Below, in pieces: positions 24,189-32,849 of a stretch of 52,542 bases of DNA. The first letter of the stretch is position 1. Every line of letters begins with the position of its first letter. The translations under genes were made by a program, and so were the position numbers. Below the pieces are notes generated by a model. That model did no database searches and had not been told where the DNA came from. It saw nothing but the letters and a program-made list of their open reading frames with translations. Source of the DNA: JANNMJ01 sp031397815 (GTDB lineage Bacteria > Bacteroidota > Bacteroidia > Cytophagales > Hymenobacteraceae); assembly GCA_031397815.1 (NCBI GenBank), contig JANNMJ010000051.1, positions 1 to 52,542 of the forward strand, in the 5' to 3' direction.

Positions 24189-26630
24189 CTAAAACGTGGC
24201 CACCGCGCGCAGATTGAAGATGCGCTGCGAGAGGTAATTGGGCACGGCGTACGTGATACCGTCGGTATCCTGCACGTAGTTGTAAGAAATCAGGTTGTTT
24301 TTGGCGAGCAGGTTCAGCACCTCGAAGCTGAGCCAGAGTGAGCGGAGACGCACTTTCCCTTCACCCGCATCAAGGGCGATGAGCTTCGCGAAGCCAATAT
24401 CGGTGCGCCAATAGAGGCGCGAGAGCTTGGTGGTGCCGCGGAACTGCGGCTCGTTCGGTGGGGAGAATGGCAGGCCCGTGCCGATTACGTTGAACAGCTG
24501 AAGGCGGAACGTGGGGTTGCTCGGCAGGTGGTCTTGGAACATGACGCCGAGCTGGACGCGCTGGTCGGTTGGGCGACGGATGTAGCGTTTGGGATACAGC
24601 CCGGCGGAATCGGTGATTCGCTCGCGAGTGGTCAGAACCCCGAGGCTGAACCACGATTCGGCGCCCTTGATGAACTCGCCGCTCAGGCGGATATCGGCCC
24701 CGGCGGCGTAAGCGGTGGCGTTGTTTTGGGCGAAATAGCGTAGCCGGACGTTATCGACGTCGTAAGGCACCACGTCGGTGATATACTTGGCGTAGACTTC
24801 AGTGGTGAGCAGGAAGGGTCTCCCCCACTGCTTGAACTCATACGCGGTGCCGCCCGTGAGATGATAAGAGCGCTGCGCCCGCAGGTTGCGGTTGAGCTGC
24901 CCTTCCAAGTTGCGCAGCTCGCGGTAAAACGGCGGCTGCTGATACAGTCCGCCCGCCACCCGGAACGTCAGGCCCGGCTTGCGCGCCCGCCAGCTGTACT
25001 GCGCGCGCGGCGATACCACGGTCTGGCCGTTGACCGACCAATTATGTACCCGCACGCCGTAGGTAAGGGTTCGGCTCGAATCAATATCCCACGTATGCTG
25101 CACGTACCCTTGGATACGCTCCGACGACAACTCCAGCGTGGTAAACAGGTTAGTGAGGTCGTTGACGTAATCAGCGGAATCGAGGAAGCCGTACTCGTTG
25201 AGCTGGTCGGTAATGCGCTCTACGCCGGTTTTAAGCCCAGCCAGTACGCGGTGACCCGGCGCGGGCTGCCAATTGGCGCGCAGCTCCGACGTGGCGATCC
25301 GCGCGCGCAGCACGTTGCGGGCGTGGTTGAAGCGTGAGCCAACGTCGCGCTGCCGAATGGGTTGGTTGAAGCCTTCCGATTCGGGGTCGGTATTGACGTC
25401 GCTGAAGCGGAAACCGGCTTCCACATCCCGAAACTCTCGCTCATCGCTGCGGACGTACGACGCAATCAGCTCGGTGGAAAGATTGCTGCGGAAGCGGTGC
25501 GTGAGGTTGAGGCCGCCCTGCCAAGTATCGTACTGCATCCGCTCGCGACCGTCGTACCCAATCGTCAATCGCACCACCTTATTGATCGTGCCGAAGGTGG
25601 TGACTTGATTGGTCGGCTCGAAGCGGTAATCGTTGCGGGCTCCGCTGGCGAGAACGGCCAACGTCGTGCGGGTAGAATCGCCGCATGGGCCGAGGTTGGC
25701 GGTGATGTACGCCTGCGCATCGAAGAAGCGCGGGAAGTAATTGCCCTGCGTTTGCAGCGACCGCAGCACGTAGCGCGAATCCTTGTAGCGCACGCCGCCG
25801 AGATACGTCAAGCGTCCGTTGCGCGACGGCGCCTCAACGTGCACCGCGCCGCCCGTGAACGACCCCGTCGCCGACGCCCCGAACTTGGTCGGGCGCTTAT
25901 ACTCCACCGCCAACACCGACGAGAGCTTGTCGCCGTACTTGGGTTGCCAGCCGCCGGAGCTGAACACGACCTTATCGGCCAAATCGGGGTTGATGAACGA
26001 CAGCCCTTCCTGCTGACCGCTCGTCACCAGAAAAGGCCGGTAAATCTCGATGCCGTTGACGTAGATCAGGTTTTCGTCGTAGTTGCCGCCGCGCACGTTG
26101 TAGGTGCTGCTCAGCTCGTTCGAGGCCTGAACGCCCGGCAAAGTCGCCAATACCCGGTTGAACTCGCCGAACGGCGAAGGAAGGGTTTTGGTGAGACGAG
26201 GGTCGATTTTGACGATATTTTGCTCGCGCACGTCGGTATTGTCGGTGCGCCCATAGACCTGCACGTCGTTCAGGCGGGTGGCTTGCAGCCGGAACACGAG
26301 CGCCCGACTTTGGCCCGGCGACAACGCCGCCACGGGTAAGCGAAGCGGCGCGAAACCGAGCCGCCGCGCTTCAAGAACGAAGGCCTGATCGGTGGCAACT
26401 GACAGCGTAAACGCGCCGTTGGCATCGGTGGTAGTAGCGCGGGTAGTGCCCACGATACCCACCACTACCTGTTCCAGCGAAGTGCCGCCATCAGCAGCTA
26501 CCACTTTACCGGTGATAGTGGCCGTAGTGATTTGCGCGAAAGCTGGCATCACCGTGAGCGTTCCGCCCGCCACGGTGGCAGCCACCGACAGGCGCAACCA
26601 CAGCCGCAGCATATGAAAGCGGCTCCCCAT
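24189..26630 (-). CDS. TonB-dependent receptor with carboxypeptidase-regulatory-like domain
   Basis: 813 residues. Signal peptide 1-32 (VMPAFAQ). A beta-sandwich domain spans about 35-115 (ATITGKVVAADGGTSLEQVV ... ALVFRLQATRLNDVQVYG). The plug carries FNRVLATLPGVQASNELSST, YNVRGGNYDENLIYVNGIEI and IYRPF. A long beta-barrel ends in the aromatic RAVATF. It imports an unknown substrate using proton motive force via ExbBD/TonB. No SusD-like or DUF4249 partner is adjacent. The ATG overlaps the stop codon of rpe by one base (TAATG), so translation is probably coupled to rpe even though the products are unrelated. Confidence 0.92.
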   Translation of the reverse strand: MGSRFHMLRLWLRLSVAATVAGGTLTVMPAFAQITTATITGKVVAADGGTSLEQVVVGIVGTTRATTTDANGAFTLSVATDQAFVLEARRLGFAPLRLPVAALSPGQSRALVFRLQATRLNDVQVYGRTDNTDVREQNIVKIDPRLTKTLPSPFGEFNRVLATLPGVQASNELSSTYNVRGGNYDENLIYVNGIEIYRPFLVTSGQQEGLSFINPDLADKVVFSSGGWQPKYGDKLSSVLAVEYKRPTKFGASATGSFTGGAVHVEAPSRNGRLTYLGGVRYKDSRYVLRSLQTQGNYFPRFFDAQAYITANLGPCGDSTRTTLAVLASGARNDYRFEPTNQVTTFGTINKVVRLTIGYDGRERMQYDTWQGGLNLTHRFRSNLSTELIASYVRSDEREFRDVEAGFRFSDVNTDPESEGFNQPIRQRDVGSRFNHARNVLRARIATSELRANWQPAPGHRVLAGLKTGVERITDQLNEYGFLDSADYVNDLTNLFTTLELSSERIQGYVQHTWDIDSSRTLTYGVRVHNWSVNGQTVVSPRAQYSWRARKPGLTFRVAGGLYQQPPFYRELRNLEGQLNRNLRAQRSYHLTGGTAYEFKQWGRPFLLTTEVYAKYITDVVPYDVDNVRLRYFAQNNATAYAAGADIRLSGEFIKGAESWFSLGVLTTRERITDSAGLYPKRYIRRPTDQRVQLGVMFQDHLPSNPTFRLQLFNVIGTGLPFSPPNEPQFRGTTKLSRLYWRTDIGFAKLIALDAGEGKVRLRSLWLSFEVLNLLAKNNLISYNYVQDTDGITYAVPNYLSQRIFNLRAVATF

Positions 26631-27307
26631 TACTGAGCGTCAGAAACGGCGGCAGAAGCAGCTACCCGTAAGGCGGCAAGCGCGCCGAGCGGGTCGCCGC
26701 CGCTGAATACGCTGCTGCCCGCCACCACGCAATCGGCGCCTGCCCGACCGAGGGCGGCAATATTCCCCAGTCCCACTCCCCCATCGACCTGAAGGTGCGC
26801 CCGGCTCCCGACACGGTCGAGCAGCGCGCGCGCTTCGGCTACTTTCCGGTAGGTGTGCTCGATGAACTTCTGACCACCGAAACCCGGATTGACTGACATA
26901 ATCAGCACCAAGTCAACATCCGCCGCAATCTCGCTCAGCTGACTGACCGGAGTGTGCGGGTTCAGCGCCACGCCCGACGCGCACCCGGCCGCCTTAATCT
27001 GCTCGATGACGCGGTGCAGATGCGGACACGCTTCCACGTGAACCGTGATTTTGTGAGCACCCGCCCGCGCAAAGGCGTCGATATAACGCCCCGGCTCTTC
27101 GATCATCAGATGAACATCGAGCGGCAGATCGCCGGCGGCCCGGCGAATGGCTTCGATGACGGGCAGCCCGAAAGAGATGTTCGGGACGAACCGGCCGTCC
27201 ATCACGTCGCAGTGGAGCCAATCGGCGGCGTTGGGCGCTTGGAGCCGTTGAATTTCAGTGGTCAGGGCGCCGAAATCGGCAGCCAGTAAAGAAGGAGCGA
27301 GTAGCAA
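26630..27307 (-). CDS. rpe: Ribulose-phosphate 3-epimerase
   Basis: 225 residues, the usual length. N-terminal APSLLAADFGALTTEIQRL, then WLHCDVMDGRFVPNISFG (metal ligands His and Asp), PLDVHLMIEEP (His), VLIMSVNPGFGGQKFI and the phosphate-binding LQVDGGVGLGNIAAL and VAGSSVF. All catalytic Asp/His residues of the TIM barrel are present. It interconverts ribulose-5-phosphate and xylulose-5-phosphate in the pentose phosphate pathway. The start appears to be TTG at 27307, since conservation begins within four codons and no ATG or GTG is available. It is followed by the TonB receptor with a one-base stop/start overlap. Confidence 0.95.
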   Translation of the reverse strand: MLLAPSLLAADFGALTTEIQRLQAPNAADWLHCDVMDGRFVPNISFGLPVIEAIRRAAGDLPLDVHLMIEEPGRYIDAFARAGAHKITVHVEACPHLHRVIEQIKAAGCASGVALNPHTPVSQLSEIAADVDLVLIMSVNPGFGGQKFIEHTYRKVAEARALLDRVGSRAHLQVDGGVGLGNIAALGRAGADCVVAGSSVFSGGDPLGALAALRVAASAAVSDAQ

Positions 27308-27398
27308 AGCAGCGAAACTAGAGGGCGAGCAAATCCGCGGATAAACGTGACGCGCAGGCCAAAGCGTATTCCACCGACAAAGAAACGGCTCTAACGGC

Positions 27399-29117
27399 TC
27401 AGTTCTTTACAAACCGTAGGGTGTGCTGCTCGCCGGAAGCGGCCCGCACGGTGCAGAAATACAGCCCTGCCTTCAGGACCGGCTGCCCCGCGCTGATGCC
27501 GACGGAATCGGGCGTGGCGGTGGTAATCTCCTGCTCGCTCAAAAGCTTGCCGATGGCATCGGTGAGGCGCACGGTGAGTTTCTGACCGCTCATGCGGCTC
27601 GGCAGACGCAACGTGAAAGCTGCGCCGGGAACCGGATTCGGGTACAGCTCCGGCACGGAAAGACCACCGCCCGCTTCCGTAATCTGAAGCGGATTCCCGG
27701 GGTTGGCGAGGTTGTAGGCGCGGCGGAAATTCGGAATTCCGTATCCGATGCTGTTATCGGGGTTATTCGCTTGGGAGCCCGACTGCTCCAGAAAGCGCCG
27801 GACCTGCTGCGCAGTCAGCGTCGGGTTGGCTTGCCAGAAACCCGCCGCCATACCGGCCAGAATCGGGCAGGCGAACGAGGTTCCGCTACCGCGCCCAATC
27901 CCGCCGCCAGGGTTAATGACGGCCGCATCCTGCCCCTGCGTAGCCAGATTCGGCTTGATGCGCCCATCGGCCGTTGGCCCGACCGAGCTAAAGCTGGCGC
28001 GGAATCCGAGGGAATCGACGGCCCCAACGGTCAGCACGGAGTCGCCGTCGGCGGGTGCGCTGATGAAGCGCCACGGGTTGTTGCCGTCGTTGCCGGCGCT
28101 GGTCACCACCAGCATGCCCGTGCCGCTGGCCAAGTCGGCGGCGCGGGTGATGAGCGGGGTTTCGCCGTTGAGGTCGGCGTAGACATAGCTACGGGCGGGC
28201 AGGTCGAAATCGTGGTAGCCGAGCGACGAGGTGATGATATCGACCCCGGCGGAATCGGCGTACTCCGCTCCGATCAGCCAGTAGGCCTCTTCGGCGGGCG
28301 TTTCGGTGCCGGCGCGGGTGTCTTCAGAACGAATCAGGTGATAAGACGCATTCGGGGCGGTGCCAATGAACGCATTCGGTAGGTCAGCCGCCATCGTCGA
28401 GAGCACCCACGTGCCGTGCGGGTGGGTGTTATACACGTTGGTGCCGCCCTGCACAACGTCGAACGTCGAGAGTAGGCGGTTCTGCTGATACAAGGCCTGA
28501 AAAGCCGGAATCTGCTCTACTGTTGGGAAACCCGCATCGAAAACGGCAATGTGGATGCCATCGCCACGGAAACCAGCGGCGTGCATCGTGGGCACCCCAA
28601 TCTGCTCGGCTTGCGCGAAGGCGATGCCGTACGGGTTCGGGCTGCTCGGGCGCTCCAAGTCCATGGAGTTTTTGCGGCTGACCGTCGGCTGCGCCCGCCC
28701 CGGCTTACCCCCCTTTCCCGGGCGGTTCAGGGTTTGCGCGGCCCGCACGAATGACAGCCCCTGCACCTGCGCCAAACGGGCGCTATCGCACTCCACGATG
28801 ACACCGTTGAGCCAGCGGGTCGGGTAAATTACCTGAACACCGGCAATGTCGCGCACCCGCTGAATGTAGCTGGGCGTCGGCGGCAAATCCCGCGTCGTGA
28901 ACGGGATGCTTTGGTTAGTGCGCCGCTGAATCGCGCGCGGCGACATGAAGGCCGCCGGTTGGGCCGTCGTGAACGGCGTCCCCGTCTTGTCGATGAACTG
29001 CACCAGATGCCGACGAACCGTGCCCTGCGCAGCGGCTTCAGAGAACGCGGTTGCGGTGAGGGTGAGCGCGAGCAACAGCGTCCGGCCGGTGCAAGCAGAA
29101 GGTAGTAGCAGCTTCAT
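27399..29117 (-). CDS. S8 family serine peptidase with type IX secretion sorting domain
   Basis: 572 residues. Signal peptide 1-30 (SEAAAQ). A pro-region (about 31-165) is followed by the subtilase domain: catalytic Asp194 in IAVFDAGFP, His234 in THPHGTWVLS, oxyanion Asn343 in VTSAGNDGNN and Ser414 in GSGTSFACP. From about 485 the C-terminus is a roughly 80-residue type IX secretion A-type sorting domain: LYPNPVPGAAFTLRLPS, LTVRLTDAIGKLLSE and GLYFCTVRA. It is therefore an exported protease, moved across the outer membrane by T9SS and attached to the cell surface. The ATG at 29117 follows an in-frame TTG. The T9SS machine itself is not in the window. Confidence 0.93.
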   Translation of the reverse strand: MKLLLPSACTGRTLLLALTLTATAFSEAAAQGTVRRHLVQFIDKTGTPFTTAQPAAFMSPRAIQRRTNQSIPFTTRDLPPTPSYIQRVRDIAGVQVIYPTRWLNGVIVECDSARLAQVQGLSFVRAAQTLNRPGKGGKPGRAQPTVSRKNSMDLERPSSPNPYGIAFAQAEQIGVPTMHAAGFRGDGIHIAVFDAGFPTVEQIPAFQALYQQNRLLSTFDVVQGGTNVYNTHPHGTWVLSTMAADLPNAFIGTAPNASYHLIRSEDTRAGTETPAEEAYWLIGAEYADSAGVDIITSSLGYHDFDLPARSYVYADLNGETPLITRAADLASGTGMLVVTSAGNDGNNPWRFISAPADGDSVLTVGAVDSLGFRASFSSVGPTADGRIKPNLATQGQDAAVINPGGGIGRGSGTSFACPILAGMAAGFWQANPTLTAQQVRRFLEQSGSQANNPDNSIGYGIPNFRRAYNLANPGNPLQITEAGGGLSVPELYPNPVPGAAFTLRLPSRMSGQKLTVRLTDAIGKLLSEQEITTATPDSVGISAGQPVLKAGLYFCTVRAASGEQHTLRFVKN

Positions 29118-29201
29118 CAAGGAGTTCGAACGGGAAGAAAATCGTGAAATTTCAGTGAAGAACCGGGCAGACGTCCGGTGGAAAAACAGCTTGGCAGCGC
29201 G

Positions 29202-30005
29202 TTACCAACGCGTACCGTATTCGCGAAGATATTCGAAACGTTCAAATCCGCGGACGATGAAATCACCGGCCCCGGCCGTACAACCCACATTCCGCTCGTC
29301 GAATTCCTGACAATAGTCATACGTTCGCCGAATCCGTCTCACGCGACCTATTTTCCGGGCGTATGTGCTGCTCTGGGCACGCAGGAAGTAGACGTTATCC
29401 TCGCCATCGTCGGTTACGGTGACGGTTTTTGTGAACGACTGGCCGTTCGGCAACGCCAGCGCTTCATCGAGCGGCCCGTAAGTCCGGGTGACAGAATCGC
29501 GGGCGGAGAAGGCGTTCAGATTCCAGAAACGGCCTTCCCGCACGGGAAAGGTTAGCTCGATGGTGGGGATGTTGCTTGAAGTTCGGCGAATCAGCTGCGG
29601 GGTGATGACGATGGCGAAGACCGAATCATCGCGCCAAGTGGTATCCTGCACCGTGTTGCGCCGCGACCGAACCATCCGGTACGTCGTTTCGCCGGAGGCA
29701 CCCCGAAACAACGTATCGACCCGTTCGCGAAGCTGAAACCGCGTAACGGTCTCTATGTTGTTGTCCCACAGATGATCTTCCACGTCGTAGACCCAGAAAT
29801 AGCCCGTTTCGAAGGGAAAATAATCGCGTCCGATCTGCTCGTCGGTTAGGGCCGGCGGAATGTCGGGGTCGCGACGGCAACCAGCTAAACCAGCCATCAC
29901 CCCCAAAATCAACCCACTAGCCAGAAGCCAGATGAGCCGTGCAGAGGTTGAACGGAGCAAAAGCGACAGAGAATAGCGGATAGAAAGAGCGCGACCAGCG
30001 TGCAT
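29202..30005 (-). CDS. Lipoprotein, paralogue of the upstream gene
   Basis: 267 residues. A long signal sequence ends in the lipobox GLAGC with Cys43. The body is about 40 percent similar by eye to the product of the gene directly upstream (30024-30758): shared blocks include DYFPFETGYFWVYDVEDH against EYYPMAVDRFWIYDVVDH, RVDTLFRGASGETTYRMVRS against EVDTIYQGATGEINYRIVRS, TWRDDSVFAIVI and the ending ARGFERFEYLREYG. No recognised family; Bacteroidota lipoproteins of this kind usually sit on the outer membrane. It starts 18 bp after the upstream stop, so the pair is an operon produced by tandem duplication, with the subtilase gene 84 bp downstream. Confidence 0.8.
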   Translation of the reverse strand: MHAGRALSIRYSLSLLLRSTSARLIWLLASGLILGVMAGLAGCRRDPDIPPALTDEQIGRDYFPFETGYFWVYDVEDHLWDNNIETVTRFQLRERVDTLFRGASGETTYRMVRSRRNTVQDTTWRDDSVFAIVITPQLIRRTSSNIPTIELTFPVREGRFWNLNAFSARDSVTRTYGPLDEALALPNGQSFTKTVTVTDDGEDNVYFLRAQSSTYARKIGRVRRIRRTYDYCQEFDERNVGCTAGAGDFIVRGFERFEYLREYGTRW

Positions 30006-30023
30006 ACGGTTCAGAATGTGAGC

Positions 30024-30758
30024 CTAACGCGGCCCCCAGGCCCGAAGTTGCTCCTCGCGCTCAAAACCGCGCGCAATGAAGCCGGTACCGATCTGGCAAA
30101 TTCCCTGACCGGCTTCGTTCTGGTTGCAGTACTCGAAAATGACTCGGTGGCGGTACACGCAGCCCACATTCCAAGCATAGGCGGCGCTCTGCTCCTTCCG
30201 CTCCACTTCGCTAATCATCGGCTCATCAACGACTTGCACCGTCTGCGCGAATTGCCGGCCGGTGCTCAGCGTCATCGGCTGGCCCACGCGCTCGTAGCGG
30301 CGGGAGCTGGAGTCGGGCGTGAAGATGCCCGGGTTCCAGCTCCGTCCTTCCTGTATGGGAAAGAGCAGCGCCAGCGTAGGCACGTTGGCGTATGTACGCC
30401 GGACAAGATTTGAAGTGAGAACGATGGCGGACGTGGAATCGTCGCGCCAAACGGCGGTAGAATCCGCACGGCGCGAACGCACGATTCGGTAGTTTATCTC
30501 ACCAGTTGCGCCTTGGTAGATGGTATCGACCTCTTCGCGCACCTGATAGCGCACGGTAGAATCGACGTTGAATTGCCAGTAATGATCGACTACGTCGTAG
30601 ATCCAGAACCGGTCGACGGCCATCGGGTAATACTCCCGGCCGGTAACGGTGGGATCGGGCGGCTGAATCGCACTTTGGTCTTCGCCGCAGCCTAATAACA
30701 AGGCTAATGCGGCACTGGCCGCCAGTCCCCAGCGCCGTGTTTTTGGGTAGTTGATCAT
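30024..30758 (-). CDS. Lipoprotein, tandem paralogue
   Basis: 244 residues from ATG 30758 (the frame opens at TTG 30767). Signal peptide with lipobox LLLGC, Cys24. The mature protein shares its whole length with the downstream gene's product: YDVVDHYWQFNVDSTVRYQV, QGATGEINYRIVRSRR, AVWRDDSTSAIVLTS and IEFYCNQ-like Cys-containing end FEYCNQNEAGQGICQIG. The C-terminal cysteines (three in about 25 residues) also occur in the paralogue (YDYCQEF, NVGCTAG), so at least one disulphide is likely conserved. Function unknown. A matching promoter box lies at 30837-30844. Confidence 0.8.
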   Translation of the reverse strand: MINYPKTRRWGLAASAALALLLGCGEDQSAIQPPDPTVTGREYYPMAVDRFWIYDVVDHYWQFNVDSTVRYQVREEVDTIYQGATGEINYRIVRSRRADSTAVWRDDSTSAIVLTSNLVRRTYANVPTLALLFPIQEGRSWNPGIFTPDSSSRRYERVGQPMTLSTGRQFAQTVQVVDEPMISEVERKEQSAAYAWNVGCVYRHRVIFEYCNQNEAGQGICQIGTGFIARGFEREEQLRAWGPR

Positions 30759-30836
30759 ACAGGTCAAATAGAGAAAAAGACAGTGGATGGGGTTTGGTGA
30801 AGCCTTCGCGTAAGCTCAGAGTAGAGTAACGCCAGT

Positions 30837-30844
30837 CAAAGCTA
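30837..30844 (-). promoter_or_regulatory. -7 box TAGCTTTG upstream of the lipoprotein pair
   Basis: Exact TAnnTTTG on the minus strand, in the gap after the mnmA stop codon. It would give a leader of about 70 nt to the ATG at 30758. No good -33 element is seen. Confidence 0.45.
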
Positions 30845-30849
30845 AGTCC

Positions 30850-32037
30850 TTACCCGACAGGTTGCAGCACCGGCAGCGCCATGAACGTGGCGCGGGTATC
30901 CTCGTCGAGGTTCCAGGCGCTCGTAATCCAGCCGCCGCCGAGGACTTCGGCGCCGTCGTAGAAAACGGCTGCTTGGCCGGGCGTAATGGCGGGAACGCCG
31001 CGCTCGAAGTAAACGCGGATATCATCGGGGCCAATTTGTTCGAGCCAGCCGGGCGTACCCGAGTCGTTGTAGCGCACTTTCACGACGGCAGGCACGAGGC
31101 CACGGCCTTCCAGCGTAGCGTATTTGCTCAGCGCGAGGCGGTGAACGAGCGTGGCGTCACGCGTGAGGTCTTCGAGGTTGCCGAGGACGACCTGATTTGT
31201 TTCCGGTCGGATTTCGGTCACGAACGCCGGGTAGCCCAGCGCCACCCCCAACCCTTTGCGCTGGCCGATGGTGAAGAACGGATACCCTTCGTGGTGGCCC
31301 ACGACGGTGCCGTCGCGGAGCACGAATTCGCCGCCTGCCACGCGCTCCGCCAAGCCGCTCACGCGGCGCTTGAGGAAGCCGCGATAGTCGTTGTCGGGGA
31401 CGAAGCAGATTTCGTAGCTCTCGGGCTTGTTCACCAGATCGGTAAAGCCGCGCGCCAGCGCCATCTCGCGGATTTCAGTTTTCCGCAGATGCCCGAGCGG
31501 CAGCATCGTGCGCGCCAAGCTCTCCTGCGAAACGCCCCACAGCGCGTAGGATTGGTCTTTCGATTCGTCGAGCCCTTTCGAGATCACGAACCGGCCGGTT
31601 TCCGCGTCCTGATGCACGTTCGCGTAGTGCCCGGTCGCGATGAAATCGCACCCGAGCTGGTCGGCGCGGCGCAGCAGCGCATCCCATTTAATGTGCGTAT
31701 TGCAGAGCACGCACGGGTTCGGGGTGCGCCCGGCGAGGTATTCATCGGTGAAATGATCGATGACGTGCTCGCCGAATTCCTCGCGGATATCGATAATGTA
31801 GTGCGGGAAACCGAGGCCGACGGCCACGTTGCGGGCGTCGTTGATAGAATCGAGGGAGCAGCAGCCGGTTTCCTTCTTGGAACCGCCAGCGGTGGCGTAA
31901 TCCCACGTTTTCATCGTCATCCCGACGACCTCGTACCCTTGTTCATGCAATAAGACGGCCGCCACCGACGAGTCGATGCCGCCGCTCATTGCGACTAATA
32001 CCCGGCCTTTCACCCGGCCCGTTGTTGAGTTTTCCAT
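30850..32037 (-). CDS. mnmA: tRNA-specific 2-thiouridylase
   Basis: 395 residues. The PP-loop SGGIDSS (18-24) binds ATP. The sulphur-carrying cysteines are Cys112 in NPCVLCNTHIKW and Cys211 in YEICFVPDND, both in conserved surroundings. The central domain includes GHYANV and KDQSYALWG; the C-terminal barrel includes TIGQRKGLG and VLGNLEDLTRDATLV. It inserts sulphur at C2 of uridine 34 in the anticodon of Lys, Glu and Gln tRNAs, in the cytoplasm, with sulphur passed from a cysteine desulphurase relay. The ATG at 32037 is clear. The transcript probably starts at the -7 box 32074-32081, and a perfect 18-bp palindrome lies directly upstream of that box. Confidence 0.96.
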   Translation of the reverse strand: MENSTTGRVKGRVLVAMSGGIDSSVAAVLLHEQGYEVVGMTMKTWDYATAGGSKKETGCCSLDSINDARNVAVGLGFPHYIIDIREEFGEHVIDHFTDEYLAGRTPNPCVLCNTHIKWDALLRRADQLGCDFIATGHYANVHQDAETGRFVISKGLDESKDQSYALWGVSQESLARTMLPLGHLRKTEIREMALARGFTDLVNKPESYEICFVPDNDYRGFLKRRVSGLAERVAGGEFVLRDGTVVGHHEGYPFFTIGQRKGLGVALGYPAFVTEIRPETNQVVLGNLEDLTRDATLVHRLALSKYATLEGRGLVPAVVKVRYNDSGTPGWLEQIGPDDIRVYFERGVPAITPGQAAVFYDGAEVLGGGWITSAWNLDEDTRATFMALPVLQPVG

Positions 32038-32073
32038 GGTCAGCGTCCGTCCGGCTCAGCCGGGGGCTATTCA

Positions 32074-32081
32074 CAAAGATA
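32074..32081 (-). promoter_or_regulatory. -7 box TATCTTTG of mnmA
   Basis: Exact TAnnTTTG on the minus strand, 37 bp before the ATG, predicting a leader of about 30 nt. No TTTG is found at -33. Confidence 0.55.
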
Positions 32082-32082
32082 G

Positions 32083-32100
32083 CGGCGAACTAGTTCGCCG
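32083..32100. promoter_or_regulatory. 18-bp perfect palindrome at the mnmA promoter
   Basis: CGGCGAACTAGTTCGCCG is its own reverse complement over 18 bp. It starts one base upstream of the mnmA -7 box, in the -9 to -26 spacer. Its position is that of an operator for a dimeric regulator; no copy was noticed elsewhere in the window. Confidence 0.45.
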
Positions 32101-32246
32101 GGAGTCTGAAACCGCAAGGTGCGGCGTTCGTCAAACCGCAGAACTGCCGGTGAGGTGCCACTTTTGCGGCGCGCTTGCGTAAGGATTTGGCCTGTATCTG
32201 GCCAGCATCCGGCCAGATTTCATCTCCTTCTCCCCTCTTACCTCGT

Positions 32247-32849
32247 ATGCTCCGCACTACCGTCCTGGTTCGTCGCGTTACCAATCTCAGCGATGCCCGC
32301 TATTGCGCCGGAATGGGCGTCGAGATGCTCGCGTTTCCTCTGACCGGGCCAGAAGCCCTCTCGCCGGAAACTGTGCGCGAGCTGAGCGGCTGGGTTTCCG
32401 GCATTCAACTGGTTGGTGAGATCGATGCGGAAACGCACACGTCGGAAGAGATCAACGCCTTGGCCGATGCGTGCGCCCTCGATTACATCCTTCTGACCGG
32501 GCACCCCACGGAGCTTCAATCGGCAGAGCTTAACCGTCCGATTATCCGCGAGGTTACGCTTGAAAATCTCGAATCACTGCCTATGTTCGGCGAGGTTACC
32601 TACGCGATTCTCACCGGCCTCACCGAAGCGGCCCTGCAAGACACGCACCTCGCCACGCGCCTGATCGAAGCGCCGGTACCGGTGCTCCTGAAAGTCCCGA
32701 ACCCTACCGCCAATTCCGTGCGGGCCGCGCTGGAATGGCTCCCGACGTTAGCGGGCTTGGCTCTGGAAGGCGGCCACGAAACCCGCCCCGGCGTCCGCGA
32801 TTTCGGTACGCTCGGCGAAGCTCTGGAAGCGTTGGAGATAGAAGATTAG
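32247..32849 (+). CDS. TrpF-like TIM-barrel protein lacking the catalytic cysteine
   Basis: 200 residues. The overall pattern follows phosphoribosylanthranilate isomerase: a first strand plus VTNLSDARYCAGMGVEMLAF (TrpF: CGIT...DA...A...GAD.LGF), a SGIQLVGE strand (TrpF: VQLHG), and the C-terminal phosphate-binding loop GLALEGGHETRPGVRDF. The catalytic Cys-Gly after the first strand is replaced by Arg-Arg (VLVRRVTN), and the usual general-acid Asp region is not obvious. Normal TrpF isomerase activity is therefore unlikely unless the residue has been replaced elsewhere. It is not in a trp operon. The ATG at 32247 is used; the frame is open upstream. It is divergent from mnmA and overlaps trmB by four bases tail to tail. 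Confidence 0.75.
   Translation: MLRTTVLVRRVTNLSDARYCAGMGVEMLAFPLTGPEALSPETVRELSGWVSGIQLVGEIDAETHTSEEINALADACALDYILLTGHPTELQSAELNRPIIREVTLENLESLPMFGEVTYAILTGLTEAALQDTHLATRLIEAPVPVLLKVPNPTANSVRAALEWLPTLAGLALEGGHETRPGVRDFGTLGEALEALEIED

Noticed and set aside
25362..26339. 325-residue open frame antisense to the second TonB receptor
   Set aside because: No motif; the receptor frame is intact throughout.
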